Source: Marinibacterium sp.
GTDB lineage: Bacteria > Pseudomonadota > Alphaproteobacteria > Rhodobacterales > Rhodobacteraceae
Direction of reading: 5' to 3'
DNA: 64,000 nt
Assembly: GCA_025800215.1 (NCBI GenBank)
Contig: JAOXSC010000181.1
Location: 1 to 64,000 of the forward strand
In this document: piece by piece, positions 1 to 9,353 of the stretch
Layout of the letters: the number at the start of each line of letters is the position of its first letter
Position numbering within the stretch: position 1 is the first letter of the stretch
Program-made: the position numbers and the translations under genes
Notes under the pieces: model-generated
Database searches by the model: none
What the model saw: only the letters and a program-made list of their open reading frames with translations
What the model was told of the DNA's origin: nothing

Positions 1-2
1 GG

Positions 3-134
3 GGCTCGGCCATCTTTCTGCATCAGTGGAGGCGCCCCGGTTACCCCACCGAAGGCTGCATCGCCTTTCGCCGCGACCACCTGCGATGGATCGTGCAACG
101 GCTGCGCCCGGGCACCCGGCTGATTGTATCGTAG
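3..134 (+). CDS. L,D-transpeptidase (YkuD family), C-terminal fragment
   Basis: The window opens inside a plus-strand gene whose last 43 codons read from base 3 to a TAG at 132-134. The fragment carries the family's active-site block, a TEGCIAF string with the nucleophilic cysteine, preceded by an FLHQW stretch supplying the conserved histidine. YkuD-type L,D-transpeptidases act in the periplasm, making 3-3 peptidoglycan cross-links or anchoring proteins to peptidoglycan. The N-terminus, signal peptide and promoter lie outside the window, so substrate class cannot be judged. It converges on yggS with only 8 bases between stops. Confidence 0.8.
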   Translation, partial: GSAIFLHQWRRPGYPTEGCIAFRRDHLRWIVQRLRPGTRLIVS

Positions 135-152
135 GGCGGGCTTCAGCCCGCC
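135..152. terminator. Hairpin between convergent L,D-transpeptidase and yggS
   Basis: A perfect 7-bp inverted repeat, GGCGGGC-TTCA-GCCCGCC, starts at the base after the transpeptidase stop and covers the yggS stop codon. There is no T-tract on either side, so it may act as a weak bidirectional terminator or an mRNA 3'-end stabiliser rather than a canonical intrinsic terminator. Confidence 0.4.
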
Positions 153-817
153 GCACCCTCTGTCCCCGCAGCAACCCGCGCGCCAAAAATGGCCGAGCCC
201 ACGCGCACATGCGTCGCCCCAAGCGCGATGGCACTTTCAAAATCCCCGCTCATTCCCATGGACAGCCCGTTCAGACCGTTGCGCGCGGCGATCTTGGCCA
301 ACAGCGCAAAATGCAAGGCGGGTTCCTCATCCACTGGCGGGATGCACATCAGACCGCGCACCGGCAGATCCAGCCCACGGCATTCTGCAATGAACCCGTC
401 CGCATCGGCTGGCAAGATCCCGGCCTTCTGCGCCTCTTCCCCGGTATTGACCTGAATGAACAGATCCGGGCAGCGGCCCAGTTCCTGCGCCAGACGGGCA
501 AGCGCGGTCGCCAGCTTCGGGCGGTCCAGCGCGTGGATGGCATCGGCCAGCTCCATCGCCTGACGAGCCTTGTTGCTTTGCAGAGGGCCGATCAGATGCA
601 GGTCGATCCCGTCATAGCGCGCGCGAAAGCCCGGCCATTTTCCGGCCGCTTCCTGCACACGGTTTTCACCAAAACACCGATGACCCTGATCCAGAACCGC
701 CGCAACCCGCGCATCGGGCTGCACCTTGGACACCGCGATCAGCTGCACCGATCCGGGGGCGCGTCCGGCCCTGGTTTCGGCCTGCGCAATGCGCGCCTTG
801 ATCTCATCCAGTGACAT
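143..817 (-). CDS. yggS: YggS family PLP homeostasis protein
   Basis: A 224-residue protein of the YggS/PROSC family, cytosolic PLP-binding proteins with no known catalytic activity that buffer pyridoxal phosphate and affect amino-acid and vitamin B6 balance. The PLP lysine is K31 in the LIAVSK motif. The FGENRVQE, LHLIGPLQSNKA, VNTGEEAQKAG, GLMCIPP and SMGMSGDFESAI blocks, and the terminal VRVGSAIFG phosphate-binding region, appear in the expected order. Length is normal for the family. The start has an upstream GGAGACCCGAC. It stands alone, convergent with the transpeptidase. Confidence 0.95.
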   Translation of the reverse strand: MSLDEIKARIAQAETRAGRAPGSVQLIAVSKVQPDARVAAVLDQGHRCFGENRVQEAAGKWPGFRARYDGIDLHLIGPLQSNKARQAMELADAIHALDRPKLATALARLAQELGRCPDLFIQVNTGEEAQKAGILPADADGFIAECRGLDLPVRGLMCIPPVDEEPALHFALLAKIAARNGLNGLSMGMSGDFESAIALGATHVRVGSAIFGARVAAGTEGAAG

Positions 818-861
818 GTCGGGTCTCCTTTGGGGTCGGTCGCAACCTCATATCACGCCAC

Positions 862-896
862 CCCAAAAGAAAAAGGGCAGGCCTGATGGCCTGCCC
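862..896 (-). terminator. Rho-independent terminator of the porin gene
   Basis: On the minus strand, a perfect 9-bp stem (GGGCAGGCC, loop ATCA, GGCCTGCCC; bases 875-896) is followed by a T-rich run (complement of 865-874). It sits 23 bases past the porin stop codon, a textbook intrinsic terminator for a highly expressed gene. Confidence 0.92.
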
Positions 897-919
897 CGAA
901 TTCACAACTGATCTCAGGA

Positions 920-1834
920 TCAGAAGTTGAAGCGAACGCCGATGTCGCCGAGAGTGTCGGTGTCGCCGTCGCCTTCTTTGGTTGCGCCGATACCACCGCG
1001 GATCGACACGCCGCCGCCCAGCTGGTGGATAACGCCAACACCGTACTGCTGGGTGTCGTCGTCGCCGTTGCCGTCGCCGTACGAGAAGTTGATTTCGGTT
1101 GCGTCGGTGATGTCATAGCCAGCCGACACACCGTAGAAGAAGCCTTCTGCGTCCTTGTTTTGGTCCAGGGTCTCAGTACCCAGGAACAGCACGCCGGTGA
1201 ATGCGCCGAAGGTGGCCGAACCGGTTGCAACGATGATGTCGTCGTCGCTGTCGTTGGCACCATAGGCGATGGCTGCACCGTAGGTGTCGCCTTCATAGGC
1301 AAAGTGCAGGTCCCAGGTTTTGTCGTTTGCGTCGTTGTACGAACCAGCAACTGCGAAGTCGCTGAACGCGTAACGGGCATAGAGGTTTTGGTTTTCGCCA
1401 CCGGTCGACGAGTAGCCGGAGAAGTCAAAGTCAACACCCGAGTACTGGCCAACGAAGTTCGACAGGCCGGGCTCGAAGCCGTAGTAGTTGGGCAGGTTGT
1501 CGATGGCGCCAGCTGCGTTGCCTACGTCGATGCGCAGACCTTCGTACTCAGCCGAGAAACGCGCAGCGTTGAAGCCTGCGGTGCCTGCGGTGTTGTCTGC
1601 GTCGTCGTCGGCCTGGGCACGAACACGAGCCGAGAAGCGCACGCCGCCATCGGTTTCGGTGGCCGCGTCGATGTTGATCCGCAGACGGCTTTCCAGGAAG
1701 GTTTTCTTGTCGTTACCTTCGTCGTAACGCAGGCCGAAACGGCCATAGCCGCTCAGGTTGAAGTTTGCGATGTCTGCCGACGCGACACCTGCGGTGGCGA
1801 TCAGAGCAGTCGTTGCGCAGAGAATCTTTTTCAT
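920..1834 (-). CDS. Outer membrane porin, Rhodobacter type
   Basis: A 304-residue general-diffusion porin. A cleavable signal peptide (MKK, hydrophobic core, AGVASA/DI) is followed by short amphipathic beta-strands such as FNLSGYGRFGLRY and by acidic Asp/Asn-rich loops. The protein ends in GVRFNF, the C-terminal phenylalanine recognised by the BAM complex. Composition and length fit the 16-stranded trimeric porins of Rhodobacteraceae. The start has a strong GAGGGA Shine-Dalgarno 8 bases upstream. A perfect intrinsic terminator follows and a long non-coding leader precedes it, consistent with a strongly expressed monocistronic gene. Pore selectivity cannot be read from the sequence. Confidence 0.92.
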   Translation of the reverse strand: MKKILCATTALIATAGVASADIANFNLSGYGRFGLRYDEGNDKKTFLESRLRINIDAATETDGGVRFSARVRAQADDDADNTAGTAGFNAARFSAEYEGLRIDVGNAAGAIDNLPNYYGFEPGLSNFVGQYSGVDFDFSGYSSTGGENQNLYARYAFSDFAVAGSYNDANDKTWDLHFAYEGDTYGAAIAYGANDSDDDIIVATGSATFGAFTGVLFLGTETLDQNKDAEGFFYGVSAGYDITDATEINFSYGDGNGDDDTQQYGVGVIHQLGGGVSIRGGIGATKEGDGDTDTLGDIGVRFNF

Positions 1835-2145
1835 AGTTTTCCCTCAGGTTTGAATTCTGGCTCCCAAGACGTCGCCACACAAGCTGGTGCCTCAGGTATG
1901 AGCCTCATGTCGCTCTGATGGGGGGGTGTTTTCAAGCGCGCTGCAAAGCCCCGCAAATTTGGCACAAAAATTGGTGCAAGGATGCCACAGTGGGGTCGCG
2001 CACCCCGCACCCGCCCCGACCCGGTACACGCGTACATGATTATGCAACCGAGCAAACGGCACGAAATATCACCTTGTTGCGGCAGGGCCGCTTGGGTAGA
2101 GATAGCTGGAATTGCCTATGACCTCTGAGCGGAGCCACCCCAAGA
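1835..2145. other. Divergent intergenic region between porin and DUF3576 lipoprotein
   Basis: This 311-base stretch holds no convincing gene; the small ORFs in it have no start signals. It must contain the porin promoter and leader on the minus strand. It also has AT-rich patches near 1950-1975 with a GCAC...GTGC inverted repeat, and the candidate promoter for the plus-strand operon at 2074-2102. I see no clear binding site for a known regulator. Confidence 0.5.
2074..2102 (+). promoter_or_regulatory. Candidate sigma-70 promoter for the DUF3576-leuS operon
   Basis: TTGTTG (2074-2079) and TAGAGA (2097-2102) are separated by 17 bases, 44 bases before the DUF3576 start codon. Spacing is ideal and both hexamers are reasonable for an alphaproteobacterial housekeeping promoter. 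This is a by-eye match only. Confidence 0.4.
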
Positions 2146-2610
2146 ATGCGCCGAAATCAGATCCTTGCCGGATGCCTTGTTGCTGCTCTTGTGGCGGGCT
2201 GTGGCCCTGCGCGTCAGGGGACATTCAATGAAGACGTGATCGGCGGAAACCCCGACGACGTTGCCGCCGAAAGCACAATCTGGGATGTGTTCGGACCCAA
2301 CACGCAGGATCAGACGATCAACGTGAACAAATACATCTGGGGCGCCAGCCTTGATGTGCTGTCCTTCCTGCCGATCCGCGAGATTGACCCGTTCTCGGGC
2401 GTGATCGTGACCGACTATGGCACCCCTCCGGGTGGGGGCAAAGCGTATCGCGCCACCGTCTATATCACCGATCCCGCGCTCGATGCCCGGTCACTGCGCG
2501 TGGCCCTGCAAAGCCGCAGCGGCCCCGTGGACGCCGCCACCACCCGCGCTGTCGAAGACGCGATTCTGTCGCGGGCGCGCCAGATCCGCATCGCGGCCGA
2601 CAAACTCTGA
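2146..2610 (+). CDS. DUF3576 family lipoprotein
   Basis: A 154-residue predicted lipoprotein: a short basic N-terminus, a hydrophobic core and a lipobox ending LVAGC at residue 19, so it should be lipidated and held in the periplasm or outer membrane. The mature part contains ESTIWDVFGP, VNKYIWGASLDVLSFLPI and FSGVIVTDYG blocks typical of DUF3576, a family almost confined to alphaproteobacteria and without known activity. It is the first gene of a unit running into leuS, lptE and holA. The last pair links it to outer membrane assembly, but that is inference. Confidence 0.88.
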   Translation: MRRNQILAGCLVAALVAGCGPARQGTFNEDVIGGNPDDVAAESTIWDVFGPNTQDQTINVNKYIWGASLDVLSFLPIREIDPFSGVIVTDYGTPPGGGKAYRATVYITDPALDARSLRVALQSRSGPVDAATTRAVEDAILSRARQIRIAADKL

Positions 2611-2733
2611 CCGGCGCGGCCCGCACGGGATTGCAGGCTGGCGCCCCGGCGCAAAGCCTTTTATCACAACACCTGACCCAAGGCCCGGCCAAGCGACCGG
2701 GCCCATTGCACGTGTAAGGACCCAGAACAGACG

Positions 2734-5268
2734 ATGTCGCGTTATTCCGCCCTCGAGATCGAAAGCAAATGGCAACAGGCCTGGGACAAGGCCGGCATCT
2801 TCCGCGCCACGCGCAGCGCCGACAAACCCAAATACTATGTGCTCGAGATGTTCCCATATCCGTCGGGGCGCATCCATATGGGCCATGTGCGCAACTACAC
2901 CATGGGCGACGTGATCGCGCGCCACAAGCTGGCCACCGGTCACAACGTGCTGCACCCGATGGGCTGGGACGCCTTTGGCATGCCCGCCGAAAATGCCGCC
3001 ATGGCCATCGGGGGCCATCCCAAGGACTGGACCTATGGCAATATCGCGGACATGCGCGATCAGATGAAGCCGCTTGGCCTGTCGATCGACTGGGACCGCG
3101 AATTCGCCACCTGTGACCCTGAATATTACGGCCAGCAGCAGGCGCTCTTTCTGGACATGCTGGATGCGGGGCTGGTCTATCGCAAGAATGCGGTGGTGAA
3201 CTGGGATCCGGTCGACATGACCGTTCTGGCCAATGAACAGGTGGAAAACGGCCGCGGCTGGCGCTCGGGCGCGCTGGTGGAACGGCGCGAGCTGACGCAG
3301 TGGTTCTTCAAGATCTCGGACTTCTCCGAAGAACTGCTGGGCGCGCTTGATTCGCTGGACAACTGGCCCGCCAAGGTGCGGCTGATGCAGGAAAACTGGA
3401 TCGGCAAGTCGCGCGGGCTGGAATTCAGCTTTGCCCGCACCGATGGCGGCGATCCGATTACCGTCTACACCACCCGCCCCGATACGCTGATGGGGGCGTC
3501 CTTTGTGGGCATCTCGCCCGATCATCCCATTGCCAAGGCCATGGAATCGGATCCCGATGTGGCGGCGTTTCTGGCCGAATGCCGCAAGGGCGGCACCACC
3601 GAAGAGGCCATCGAAACGGCCGAAAAGCTGGGGCTTGATACCGGGATCCGGGTGCGTCACCCGCTGAACCCCGATTGGGAACTGCCGGTCTGGATCGCCA
3701 ATTTCATCCTGATGGATTACGGCACCGGCGCGATCTTTGCCTGCCCGGCCCATGATCAGCGCGATCTGGATTTCTGCCGCAAATACGATCTGCCGGTGAT
3801 CGACACGTTCTTTGCGCTGGATGACGCCACACCGGTGGCGGACACCGCCTTTGTTCCCGCCAAAACCGAAAAGGTCCGCTGGGTGGATCACTTTGCCGGG
3901 CTGGACGTGGCCACCGGGCAGGATGCGATCGACGCCACCATCGCCTTTGCCGAAACGCAGGGCTGGGGCACGGGTGTCACCAATTACCGTCTGCGCGACT
4001 GGGGCCTGTCGCGGCAGCGCTACTGGGGTTGCCCGATCCCGGTGGTGCATTGCGACAGCTGCGGCACCGTCCCCGAGAACAAGGAAAACCTGCCGGTCCG
4101 CCTGCCCGACGATGTCAGCTTTGACACGCCCGGCAACCCGCTGGACCGTCACCCGACCTGGCGCGACACGCCCTGCCCCAAATGTGGCAAACCGGCCAAG
4201 CGCGAAACCGACACGATGGACACCTTTGTCGATTCGTCGTGGTATTTCGCCCGCTTCACCGCTCCGCGCGCCGACACCCCCACCGATCTGGCCGAAGCCG
4301 AATACTGGATGAATGTGGACCAGTATATCGGCGGCATCGAACATGCGATTCTGCACCTGCTCTATTCGCGCTTCTTTGCCCGCGCGATGCAGATCACCGG
4401 CCATCTGCCGCAAAAAGCGATCGAGCCCTTCGACGCGCTGTTCACCCAAGGCATGGTCACGCACGAGATCTATCAGACCCGCGATGCCAATGACCGGCCC
4501 GTCTATCACCTGCCCGAAGACGTCACCGACGGCAAACTGGCCGATGGCACGCCGGTTGAAATCATCCCGTCGGCCAAGATGTCGAAGTCCAAGAAAAACG
4601 TCGTGGACCCGGTGAACATCATCAACGCCTTTGGGGCGGACACCGCGCGCTGGTTCGTGCTGTCCGATTCGCCCCCCGAACGGGACGTGGAATGGACGGC
4701 ATCGGGGGCCGAAGCCGCGCATAAGCACCTCACCCGCGTGTGGAACCTGTGCGACCGGATCGGCGCCATGGATCCCGGCGCCAAGGGGCAAGGCGACGAA
4801 GAGCTGCTGCGCGAGATGCACAAGACCATCCGCGACGTGTCCCTGGGGCTGGAAAGCTTTGGCTTCAACGCCGCAATCGCCAAGCTTTATGCCTTTACCA
4901 ACACGCTGGCCAAATCCAAGGCCGGGGCCGATGCGCAGAAACAGGCGATCATGGTGCTGGCACAGCTCATGGCGCCGATGACCCCGCATCTGGCCGAAGA
5001 CATCTGGGCCCATCAGGGCGGCACGGGTCTGGTTGCCACGGCCCCCTTCCCCGTGGCCGACGATGCGATCCTGGTGGAAAACACCGTCACCCTGCCGATC
5101 CAGATCAACGGCAAGCGCCGCGCCGAAATCACCGTGCCCAAGGACATGGACAAGGCCGACATCGAAGCCATCGCTCTGGCCACCGACGCGGTGCAGAAGG
5201 CGCTGGATGGCGGGGCGCCGAAAAAGGTCATCGTGGTGCCGGGGCGGATCGTCAATGTGGTCGCCTGA
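2734..5268 (+). CDS. leuS: Leucyl-tRNA synthetase
   Basis: An 844-residue class Ia aminoacyl-tRNA synthetase that charges tRNA-Leu in the cytosol. The HIGH signature appears as HMGH (residues 48-51) after FPYPSG. The CP1 editing domain has the TTRPDTLMG motif. The zinc-finger-like insertion has CDSCG and CPKCG cysteine pairs, and the KMSKS loop is intact at residues 615-619. The C-terminal anticodon-binding part ends with the short domain ADIEAIALA...[14 protein letters not shown]. Length matches bacterial LeuRS. The stop lies inside the next gene, so leuS and lptE are translationally coupled. Confidence 0.98.
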   Translation: MSRYSALEIESKWQQAWDKAGIFRATRSADKPKYYVLEMFPYPSGRIHMGHVRNYTMGDVIARHKLATGHNVLHPMGWDAFGMPAENAAMAIGGHPKDWTYGNIADMRDQMKPLGLSIDWDREFATCDPEYYGQQQALFLDMLDAGLVYRKNAVVNWDPVDMTVLANEQVENGRGWRSGALVERRELTQWFFKISDFSEELLGALDSLDNWPAKVRLMQENWIGKSRGLEFSFARTDGGDPITVYTTRPDTLMGASFVGISPDHPIAKAMESDPDVAAFLAECRKGGTTEEAIETAEKLGLDTGIRVRHPLNPDWELPVWIANFILMDYGTGAIFACPAHDQRDLDFCRKYDLPVIDTFFALDDATPVADTAFVPAKTEKVRWVDHFAGLDVATGQDAIDATIAFAETQGWGTGVTNYRLRDWGLSRQRYWGCPIPVVHCDSCGTVPENKENLPVRLPDDVSFDTPGNPLDRHPTWRDTPCPKCGKPAKRETDTMDTFVDSSWYFARFTAPRADTPTDLAEAEYWMNVDQYIGGIEHAILHLLYSRFFARAMQITGHLPQKAIEPFDALFTQGMVTHEIYQTRDANDRPVYHLPEDVTDGKLADGTPVEIIPSAKMSKSKKNVVDPVNIINAFGADTARWFVLSDSPPERDVEWTASGAEAAHKHLTRVWNLCDRIGAMDPGAKGQGDEELLREMHKTIRDVSLGLESFGFNAAIAKLYAFTNTLAKSKAGADAQKQAIMVLAQLMAPMTPHLAEDIWAHQGGTGLVATAPFPVADDAILVENTVTLPIQINGKRRAEITVPKDMDKADIEAIALATDAVQKALDGGAPKKVIVVPGRIVNVVA

Positions 5269-5752
5269 CCGCCGCCTGTTCCTCGCGGGGCTGGCGTCGG
5301 GATCGCTGGCGCTGGCGGGCTGCGGGTTCGAACCGACCTATGCCACCGGCGGCACCGGTGACGCGCTGCGCGGCAAGGTGCAGGTGCTCGAACCCGGCAG
5401 CCTGGAAACCTATCTGCTGGTGCGCAATCTCGAAGACCGGCTGGGCCGGACCACCATGCCGGTCTACACGCTTTCGCCCGCGCTCAGCGTAATTTCACAG
5501 GGCGAAGCGGTGACCCAGACCGGCAGCATCACCCGCTATGCGCTGCGCGGAACGGTCACCTATGTGCTGCGTGAAATCGGCTCGGACGCGGTGGTCAGCG
5601 AGGGCACGGTCAGTGCCTTCAATTCCTATTCCGCACGCGGCTCGACGGTGGAAACGGTGGCCGCGCGGCGCGATGCGACGCAGCGGCTGATGGTGATTCT
5701 GGCCGACCGGGTCACCGCCGAACTCTATGCCCTGACGGATCTGGCCGAATGA
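5255..5752 (+). CDS. lptE: LPS-assembly lipoprotein LptE
   Basis: A 165-residue lipoprotein that should plug the LptD barrel in the outer membrane and help insert lipopolysaccharide. It opens with MWSPDRR, a hydrophobic stretch, and a lipobox ALAGC at residue 23. Next comes the GFEPTY motif seen at the mature N-terminus of alphaproteobacterial LptE (earlier annotated only as a secreted lipoprotein). I chose the ATG at 5255, 14 bases inside leuS, because it gives exactly this signal peptide; upstream codons in this frame would bury it. It overlaps holA by 4 bases (ATGA). The leuS-lptE-holA order is widely conserved in proteobacteria. Confidence 0.9.
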   Translation: MWSPDRRLFLAGLASGSLALAGCGFEPTYATGGTGDALRGKVQVLEPGSLETYLLVRNLEDRLGRTTMPVYTLSPALSVISQGEAVTQTGSITRYALRGTVTYVLREIGSDAVVSEGTVSAFNSYSARGSTVETVAARRDATQRLMVILADRVTAELYALTDLAE

Positions 5753-6777
5753 AGCTTTCGGGGGCGGCGGCATCGGGCTATTTCGCCAAACCCGACCCCG
5801 ACCGGACCGGCCTATTGATCTATGGCGCGGATGCGATGCGCGTGGCGGTGGCGCGGCAGGAATGCCTCGCCGCCCTGCTGGGTCCTGCCGCCGAAGAGGA
5901 AATGCGCCTCAGCCGGATGAGCGGCGCCGACCTGCGCAAGGACGCCGCCCTGCTTTTGGATGCGGTCAAGGCGGTGGGGTTCTTTCCCGGCCCCCGCGCC
6001 GCCTTTGTCGAAGAGGCAGGCGACGCCAACGCCCCCGCCATCGCCGCCGCACTGAGTGACTGGCGCGCCGGGGATGCACAGATCATCGTGACAGCTGGGC
6101 AGCTCAAGGCATCGTCCAAGCTGCGTAAGCTGTTTGAAACGCATTCCAACGCCTATGCGGCAGCGCTGTATGATGACCCGCCATCGCGGGCCGAGATCGA
6201 GCGCAACCTGTCGCAGGCCGGTCTTGCCGCGGTGCCGGGCGACAGCCTTGCGGCGCTGACCGATTTGGCGGGCGATCTGGGGCCGGGTGATTTCCGGCAG
6301 CTTCTGGACAAGATCGCGCTTTACAAACGGGGCGATCCCGCGCCGCTGTCGCTGGATGACATTCAGGCCTGCGCGCCTGCCTCGACCGAAGCGGGGCTGG
6401 ATGATCTGATCCATGTGGTGGCCGAAGCCCGCAGCGATCAGGTCGGCCCGCTGCTGCGGCGATTGCAAGGACAGGGTGTGAACGCGGTGACTCTGTGCAT
6501 CGCGGTGACACGGCATTTCCGACAGCTTTACACGGCCGCTTCGGCGCCCGGCGGGGCGGCCAATGGCATCGGCGCGCTGCGCCCGCCGGTCTATGGCAAA
6601 CGCCGTGACCGGATGCTGCGGCAGGCCCAGAACTGGGGCGCGCATCGGCTGGAAACCGCGCTGACGGTGCTGACCGATACCGATCTGCAGCTGCGCTCGG
6701 CCGGGCAGACCGCCCCGGCCATGGCGGTGATGGAACGCGCGCTGATCCGGCTTTCGATGCTGGGGCGGGGGCGCTGA
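5749..6777 (+). CDS. holA: DNA polymerase III subunit delta
   Basis: A 342-residue protein matching the delta subunit of the clamp loader, which opens the beta sliding clamp during replication. The N-terminal KPDPDRTGLLIYGADAMRV region and the FFPGPRAAFVEEAGD segment correspond to the clamp-contacting domain. The later LAALTDLAGDLGPGDFRQLLDKIALYK region corresponds to the AAA+ lid, and the C-terminal collar domain includes LLRRLQGQGVNAVTLCIAVTRHFRQLY. Length is normal. It begins inside the lptE stop (4-base overlap) and is the last gene of this unit; the minus-strand HAD gene converges on it 13 bases later. Confidence 0.93.
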   Translation: MKLSGAAASGYFAKPDPDRTGLLIYGADAMRVAVARQECLAALLGPAAEEEMRLSRMSGADLRKDAALLLDAVKAVGFFPGPRAAFVEEAGDANAPAIAAALSDWRAGDAQIIVTAGQLKASSKLRKLFETHSNAYAAALYDDPPSRAEIERNLSQAGLAAVPGDSLAALTDLAGDLGPGDFRQLLDKIALYKRGDPAPLSLDDIQACAPASTEAGLDDLIHVVAEARSDQVGPLLRRLQGQGVNAVTLCIAVTRHFRQLYTAASAPGGAANGIGALRPPVYGKRRDRMLRQAQNWGAHRLETALTVLTDTDLQLRSAGQTAPAMAVMERALIRLSMLGRGR

Positions 6778-6790
6778 CGCGCCCAAAGCG

Positions 6791-7429
6791 TTAAAGCAGC
6801 CCGGCCAGTCGCGCGCCGGCCATCAGGGTTTCGGCCCGGTGATGGCCGATCTCGGGCGCGACCGTGACGATGTCAGGCACCACAACCACCGTCATGCCCG
6901 CCGCCATGGCCGAGCGCGCGCCGGTGGCGCTGTCTTCAAAGGCGATGCAGGCGGCAGGATCCACCGACAGGCGTGCGGCAGCGGTCAGATAGGGTTCGGG
7001 ATGCGGTTTGGCCTGTTCGACGCAATCGCGCGTCACCACGGTGTGAAACCGGTCTGCGATCCCCACCGCCGCCAGCGAAGACGTCGCCGATGCGCGCCGC
7101 GACGACGTGGCCACCGCGCGCGGCAGGGCCAGCGCATCCAGCGCATCCAGAACATCGGTCACATGCGGTTTCATCTGCAGCCCGCCCTGGCGCAGCGTCT
7201 GATATTCCGCCCCCCAGGCCCGGTCGAGATCGACCAGCGCGTGCTCTCCAAATTCGGCCACCAAAAGGGCCCGCGCCCCGGCCTGATCCATGCCGATCAG
7301 GCTGTGCAGGAAGGCATCCGTCGTGTCATGGCCAAGCGCCCGCGCGGCGCGCCGCCCGGCTTCGATGGCCAGCGATTCGCTGTCCACCAGAGTCCCGTCG
7401 AGGTCAAAGATCGCCGCCTGGAACCTCAT
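6791..7429 (-). CDS. HAD family phosphatase (beta-phosphoglucomutase-like)
   Basis: A 212-residue HAD-superfamily hydrolase of subfamily IA. Motif I is DLDGT with the nucleophile D9 and acid/base D11. Motif II is the ATSS stretch, motif III the KPHPEPY lysine, and motif IV FEDSATGA with the metal-binding acidic pair. The helical cap between motifs I and II resembles the phosphoglycolate phosphatase/beta-phosphoglucomutase group; the substrate cannot be chosen. The true start is the ATG at 7429, which overlaps the stop of the upstream flavoprotein by 4 bases; the frame stays open further upstream only because it shadows that gene. Confidence 0.9.
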   Translation of the reverse strand: MRFQAAIFDLDGTLVDSESLAIEAGRRAARALGHDTTDAFLHSLIGMDQAGARALLVAEFGEHALVDLDRAWGAEYQTLRQGGLQMKPHVTDVLDALDALALPRAVATSSRRASATSSLAAVGIADRFHTVVTRDCVEQAKPHPEPYLTAAARLSVDPAACIAFEDSATGARSAMAAGMTVVVVPDIVTVAPEIGHHRAETLMAGARLAGLL

Positions 7430-8634
7430 GACGCGACCCTGGTCTGCACAGGGGCCGGTGTCAGACCCAGCTGGCGCGCCGCCGCTGTCCCCGCCCATTT
7501 GCCGGTGGCCAGACAGCCGGTCAGCAAATAGCCACCGGTCGGGGCCTCCCAATCCAGCATTTCGCCCGCGACATAGACGCCGGGATGGGCGCGCAGCATC
7601 AGGTCGGGCGTCAGCGCGGCACGCGCCACGCCGCCCGCGGTCGAGATCGCTTCGTCCATGGGGCGCAGGCCCTGATGCGGGATCGCCAGAGCCTTGATCC
7701 GGGCGGCCAGCGTTTCGGGATCGCCGGGCAGCGGCCGCGCGCATTCATTGAGAAGCGCCAGCTTTTCGGGGCCAAGCCGCGCGGTTTTGCGCAGATGGGT
7801 CGACAGGCTGGCCTTGCCACGCGGGCGCGACAGGCGCTGCACCAGATCGGCATGGGCCAGATCCGGCAGCAGGTCGATCACCAGCCCCGCCCCGTTGCGC
7901 AGCGCCGGGCTGAGCGGATAGATCCCGCCGCCTTCGATGCCCCGCGCCGACAGGATCACCTCGCCCCGCGAGGCCATGCTGCCCGCATGCAGCGCGATAT
8001 TCTTCAGCGGCACGCCGAAATGCGGGGTCATATGGGCCGACCAGCCCACCGACAGCGCCGCGTTGGCGGGCTGAAACGGGCTGAGCGCCACCCCGTCCTG
8101 CGCCAGGATCCCCGTCCAGGCGCCATCCGATCCCAGCCGGGCCCAGCTGGCCCCGCCCAGGGTCAGGATCGTCACCGGAGCACTGACCGCCTGCGGCCCG
8201 TCGGGCGTGTCGAAGGTCACTGCACCGCCATCCCACCCGGTCCAGCGCCAGCGGGTGCGCACCTGCACCTGTGCCTGCGCCAGCCGTTGCAGCCATGACC
8301 GCAGCAGGGGCGACGCCTTCATTGCGACCGGAAACACCCGCCCGGTCGATCCGGTGAACAGATCCTGCCCCAGCCCGCGCGCCCAGGCCTGCGCTTCGGC
8401 CGGGCCAAAGGCGGCGATCATCGGTGCCAGCCAGTCGGCCGACGCCCCATAGGCGCGCAAGAAACCGTCGGGATCCTGATCGCGGGTCAGGTTCAGCCCC
8501 GATTTTCCGGCCATCAGCAGCTTGCGCCCGATCGACGGCTTGGCTTCGGCCAGCAGAACCGATGCCCCCGCCGCCGACAGAACATCCGCCGCCATCAGCC
8601 CTGCCGGGCCGCCGCCGATCACCACTGCGTCCAT
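7426..8634 (-). CDS. TIGR03862 (HI0933-like) family flavoprotein
   Basis: A 402-residue FAD-binding protein of the HI0933/BaiN-like group. It starts at MDAVVIGGGPAG, whose GGGPAG loop (7-12) binds the FAD pyrophosphate. It continues with the family landmarks GRKLLMAGKSGLNLTR, STGRVFPVAMKASPLL and LTLGGASWARLGSDG, and ends with AGEMLDWEAPTGGYLLTGCLATG, the second FAD contact. Length is normal. The reaction is not established for this branch. It is the first gene of a two-gene unit with the HAD phosphatase and is divergent from the small HNH gene, with 44 bases between starts. Confidence 0.92.
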   Translation of the reverse strand: MDAVVIGGGPAGLMAADVLSAAGASVLLAEAKPSIGRKLLMAGKSGLNLTRDQDPDGFLRAYGASADWLAPMIAAFGPAEAQAWARGLGQDLFTGSTGRVFPVAMKASPLLRSWLQRLAQAQVQVRTRWRWTGWDGGAVTFDTPDGPQAVSAPVTILTLGGASWARLGSDGAWTGILAQDGVALSPFQPANAALSVGWSAHMTPHFGVPLKNIALHAGSMASRGEVILSARGIEGGGIYPLSPALRNGAGLVIDLLPDLAHADLVQRLSRPRGKASLSTHLRKTARLGPEKLALLNECARPLPGDPETLAARIKALAIPHQGLRPMDEAISTAGGVARAALTPDLMLRAHPGVYVAGEMLDWEAPTGGYLLTGCLATGKWAGTAAARQLGLTPAPVQTRVAS

Positions 8635-8678
8635 CGCGTCTCTTGCCTTTGCCTGTCCGTGCCCCAGGATCCCATGCC

Positions 8679-8981
8679 ATGACGCATGATGATCCGATCT
8701 GTCCCTTGTGCGGCCGCCCGATCCCGCCAGAGGTTCCTCAGAGCCTTCATCACCTTGTGCCAAAGCTCAAGGGCGGCAAGGGCGGCCCGACCGTTCTATT
8801 GCATCATATCTGCCACAAGGAAATCCACGCCACCCTGAGCGAGGCCGACCTGGCGCGCGATTTCAACACCCCCGAGGCGCTACGCACCCATCCAAGGCTG
8901 GCCCGGTTCATTACCTGGGTTAGAAAACGCCCGCCCGGATTCTTGTCGAAAACACCCGGAAAAAGGCGTAGTAAGGGCTAG
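8679..8981 (+). CDS. Small HNH-type protein
   Basis: A 100-residue protein with a Cys pair (C8, C11) at the N-terminus and a SLHHLVPK motif (H24, H25). Later HHICHKEIHA gives H42/H43, H46 and H50. This is the arrangement of stand-alone HNH nucleases: a zinc-binding pair, catalytic histidine, and metal-binding HxxxH. The C-terminus is basic (RKRPPGFLSKTPGKRR), suiting nucleic-acid binding. Such short HNH proteins are common single genes in roseobacters and their role is unknown; no restriction or mobile partner is adjacent. I chose the ATG at 8679 because the frame upstream is only the shadow of the divergent flavoprotein. Confidence 0.82.
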   Translation: MTHDDPICPLCGRPIPPEVPQSLHHLVPKLKGGKGGPTVLLHHICHKEIHATLSEADLARDFNTPEALRTHPRLARFITWVRKRPPGFLSKTPGKRRSKG

Positions 8982-9042
8982 ATTATTGTTGATTGGTTGG
9001 ATGCGTTTCAGTATCCCGAGTAAAAAAGTAAGGATTTAGGGC

Positions 9043-9330
9043 ATGAAGCTCACAGGATTCTTTTCCACCCCCCATGCGCAGCATTACGTGGCGCAGCTTT
9101 GCAAATATCTGGCGCACAAGATCCCGGTGCGGCTCGAGGCGTCGACCGCCTATGCCGAACTGCCCACGGGCCCTGCGCGCATCACTGCGCACCCGTCGCA
9201 TCTGCGGGTGGAACTGACCGTGATCACCGCCGATGACAGTGATCGGGCAAAGCGGATGATCGACAGTCATCTGGTCCGCTTTGCCCATGCCGAAGACTTC
9301 AGCGCCATGACTTGGCAGGCCGTGGCCTGA
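9043..9330 (+). CDS. DUF2218 domain protein
   Basis: A 95-residue cytosolic protein that fits DUF2218 along its whole length: an N-terminal histidine-containing segment (TPHAQHYVAQLCKYLAHK), a central GPARITAHPSHLRVEL strand pair, and a C-terminal HLVRFAHAEDF block. Members are single-domain proteins of unknown function, often near iron or siderophore genes in other bacteria, but no such neighbours are present here. The ATG follows a purine-rich AAGGATTTAGGGC ribosome-binding region. Confidence 0.88.
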   Translation: MKLTGFFSTPHAQHYVAQLCKYLAHKIPVRLEASTAYAELPTGPARITAHPSHLRVELTVITADDSDRAKRMIDSHLVRFAHAEDFSAMTWQAVA

Positions 9331-9353
9331 CAGCATCCGACACCAAAGGCGCG

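Noticed and set aside
1025..1918. 297-codon plus-strand frame opposite the porin
   Set aside because: Mirror of the acidic porin codons (Val-rich), no start signal; the porin has signal peptide, terminal Phe and terminator.
2491..5013. 840-codon open frame on the minus strand opposite leuS
   Set aside because: It is fully antisense to an intact leuS and has the Arg/His/Gly-rich composition expected from the complement of GC-rich codons; no domain is recognisable.
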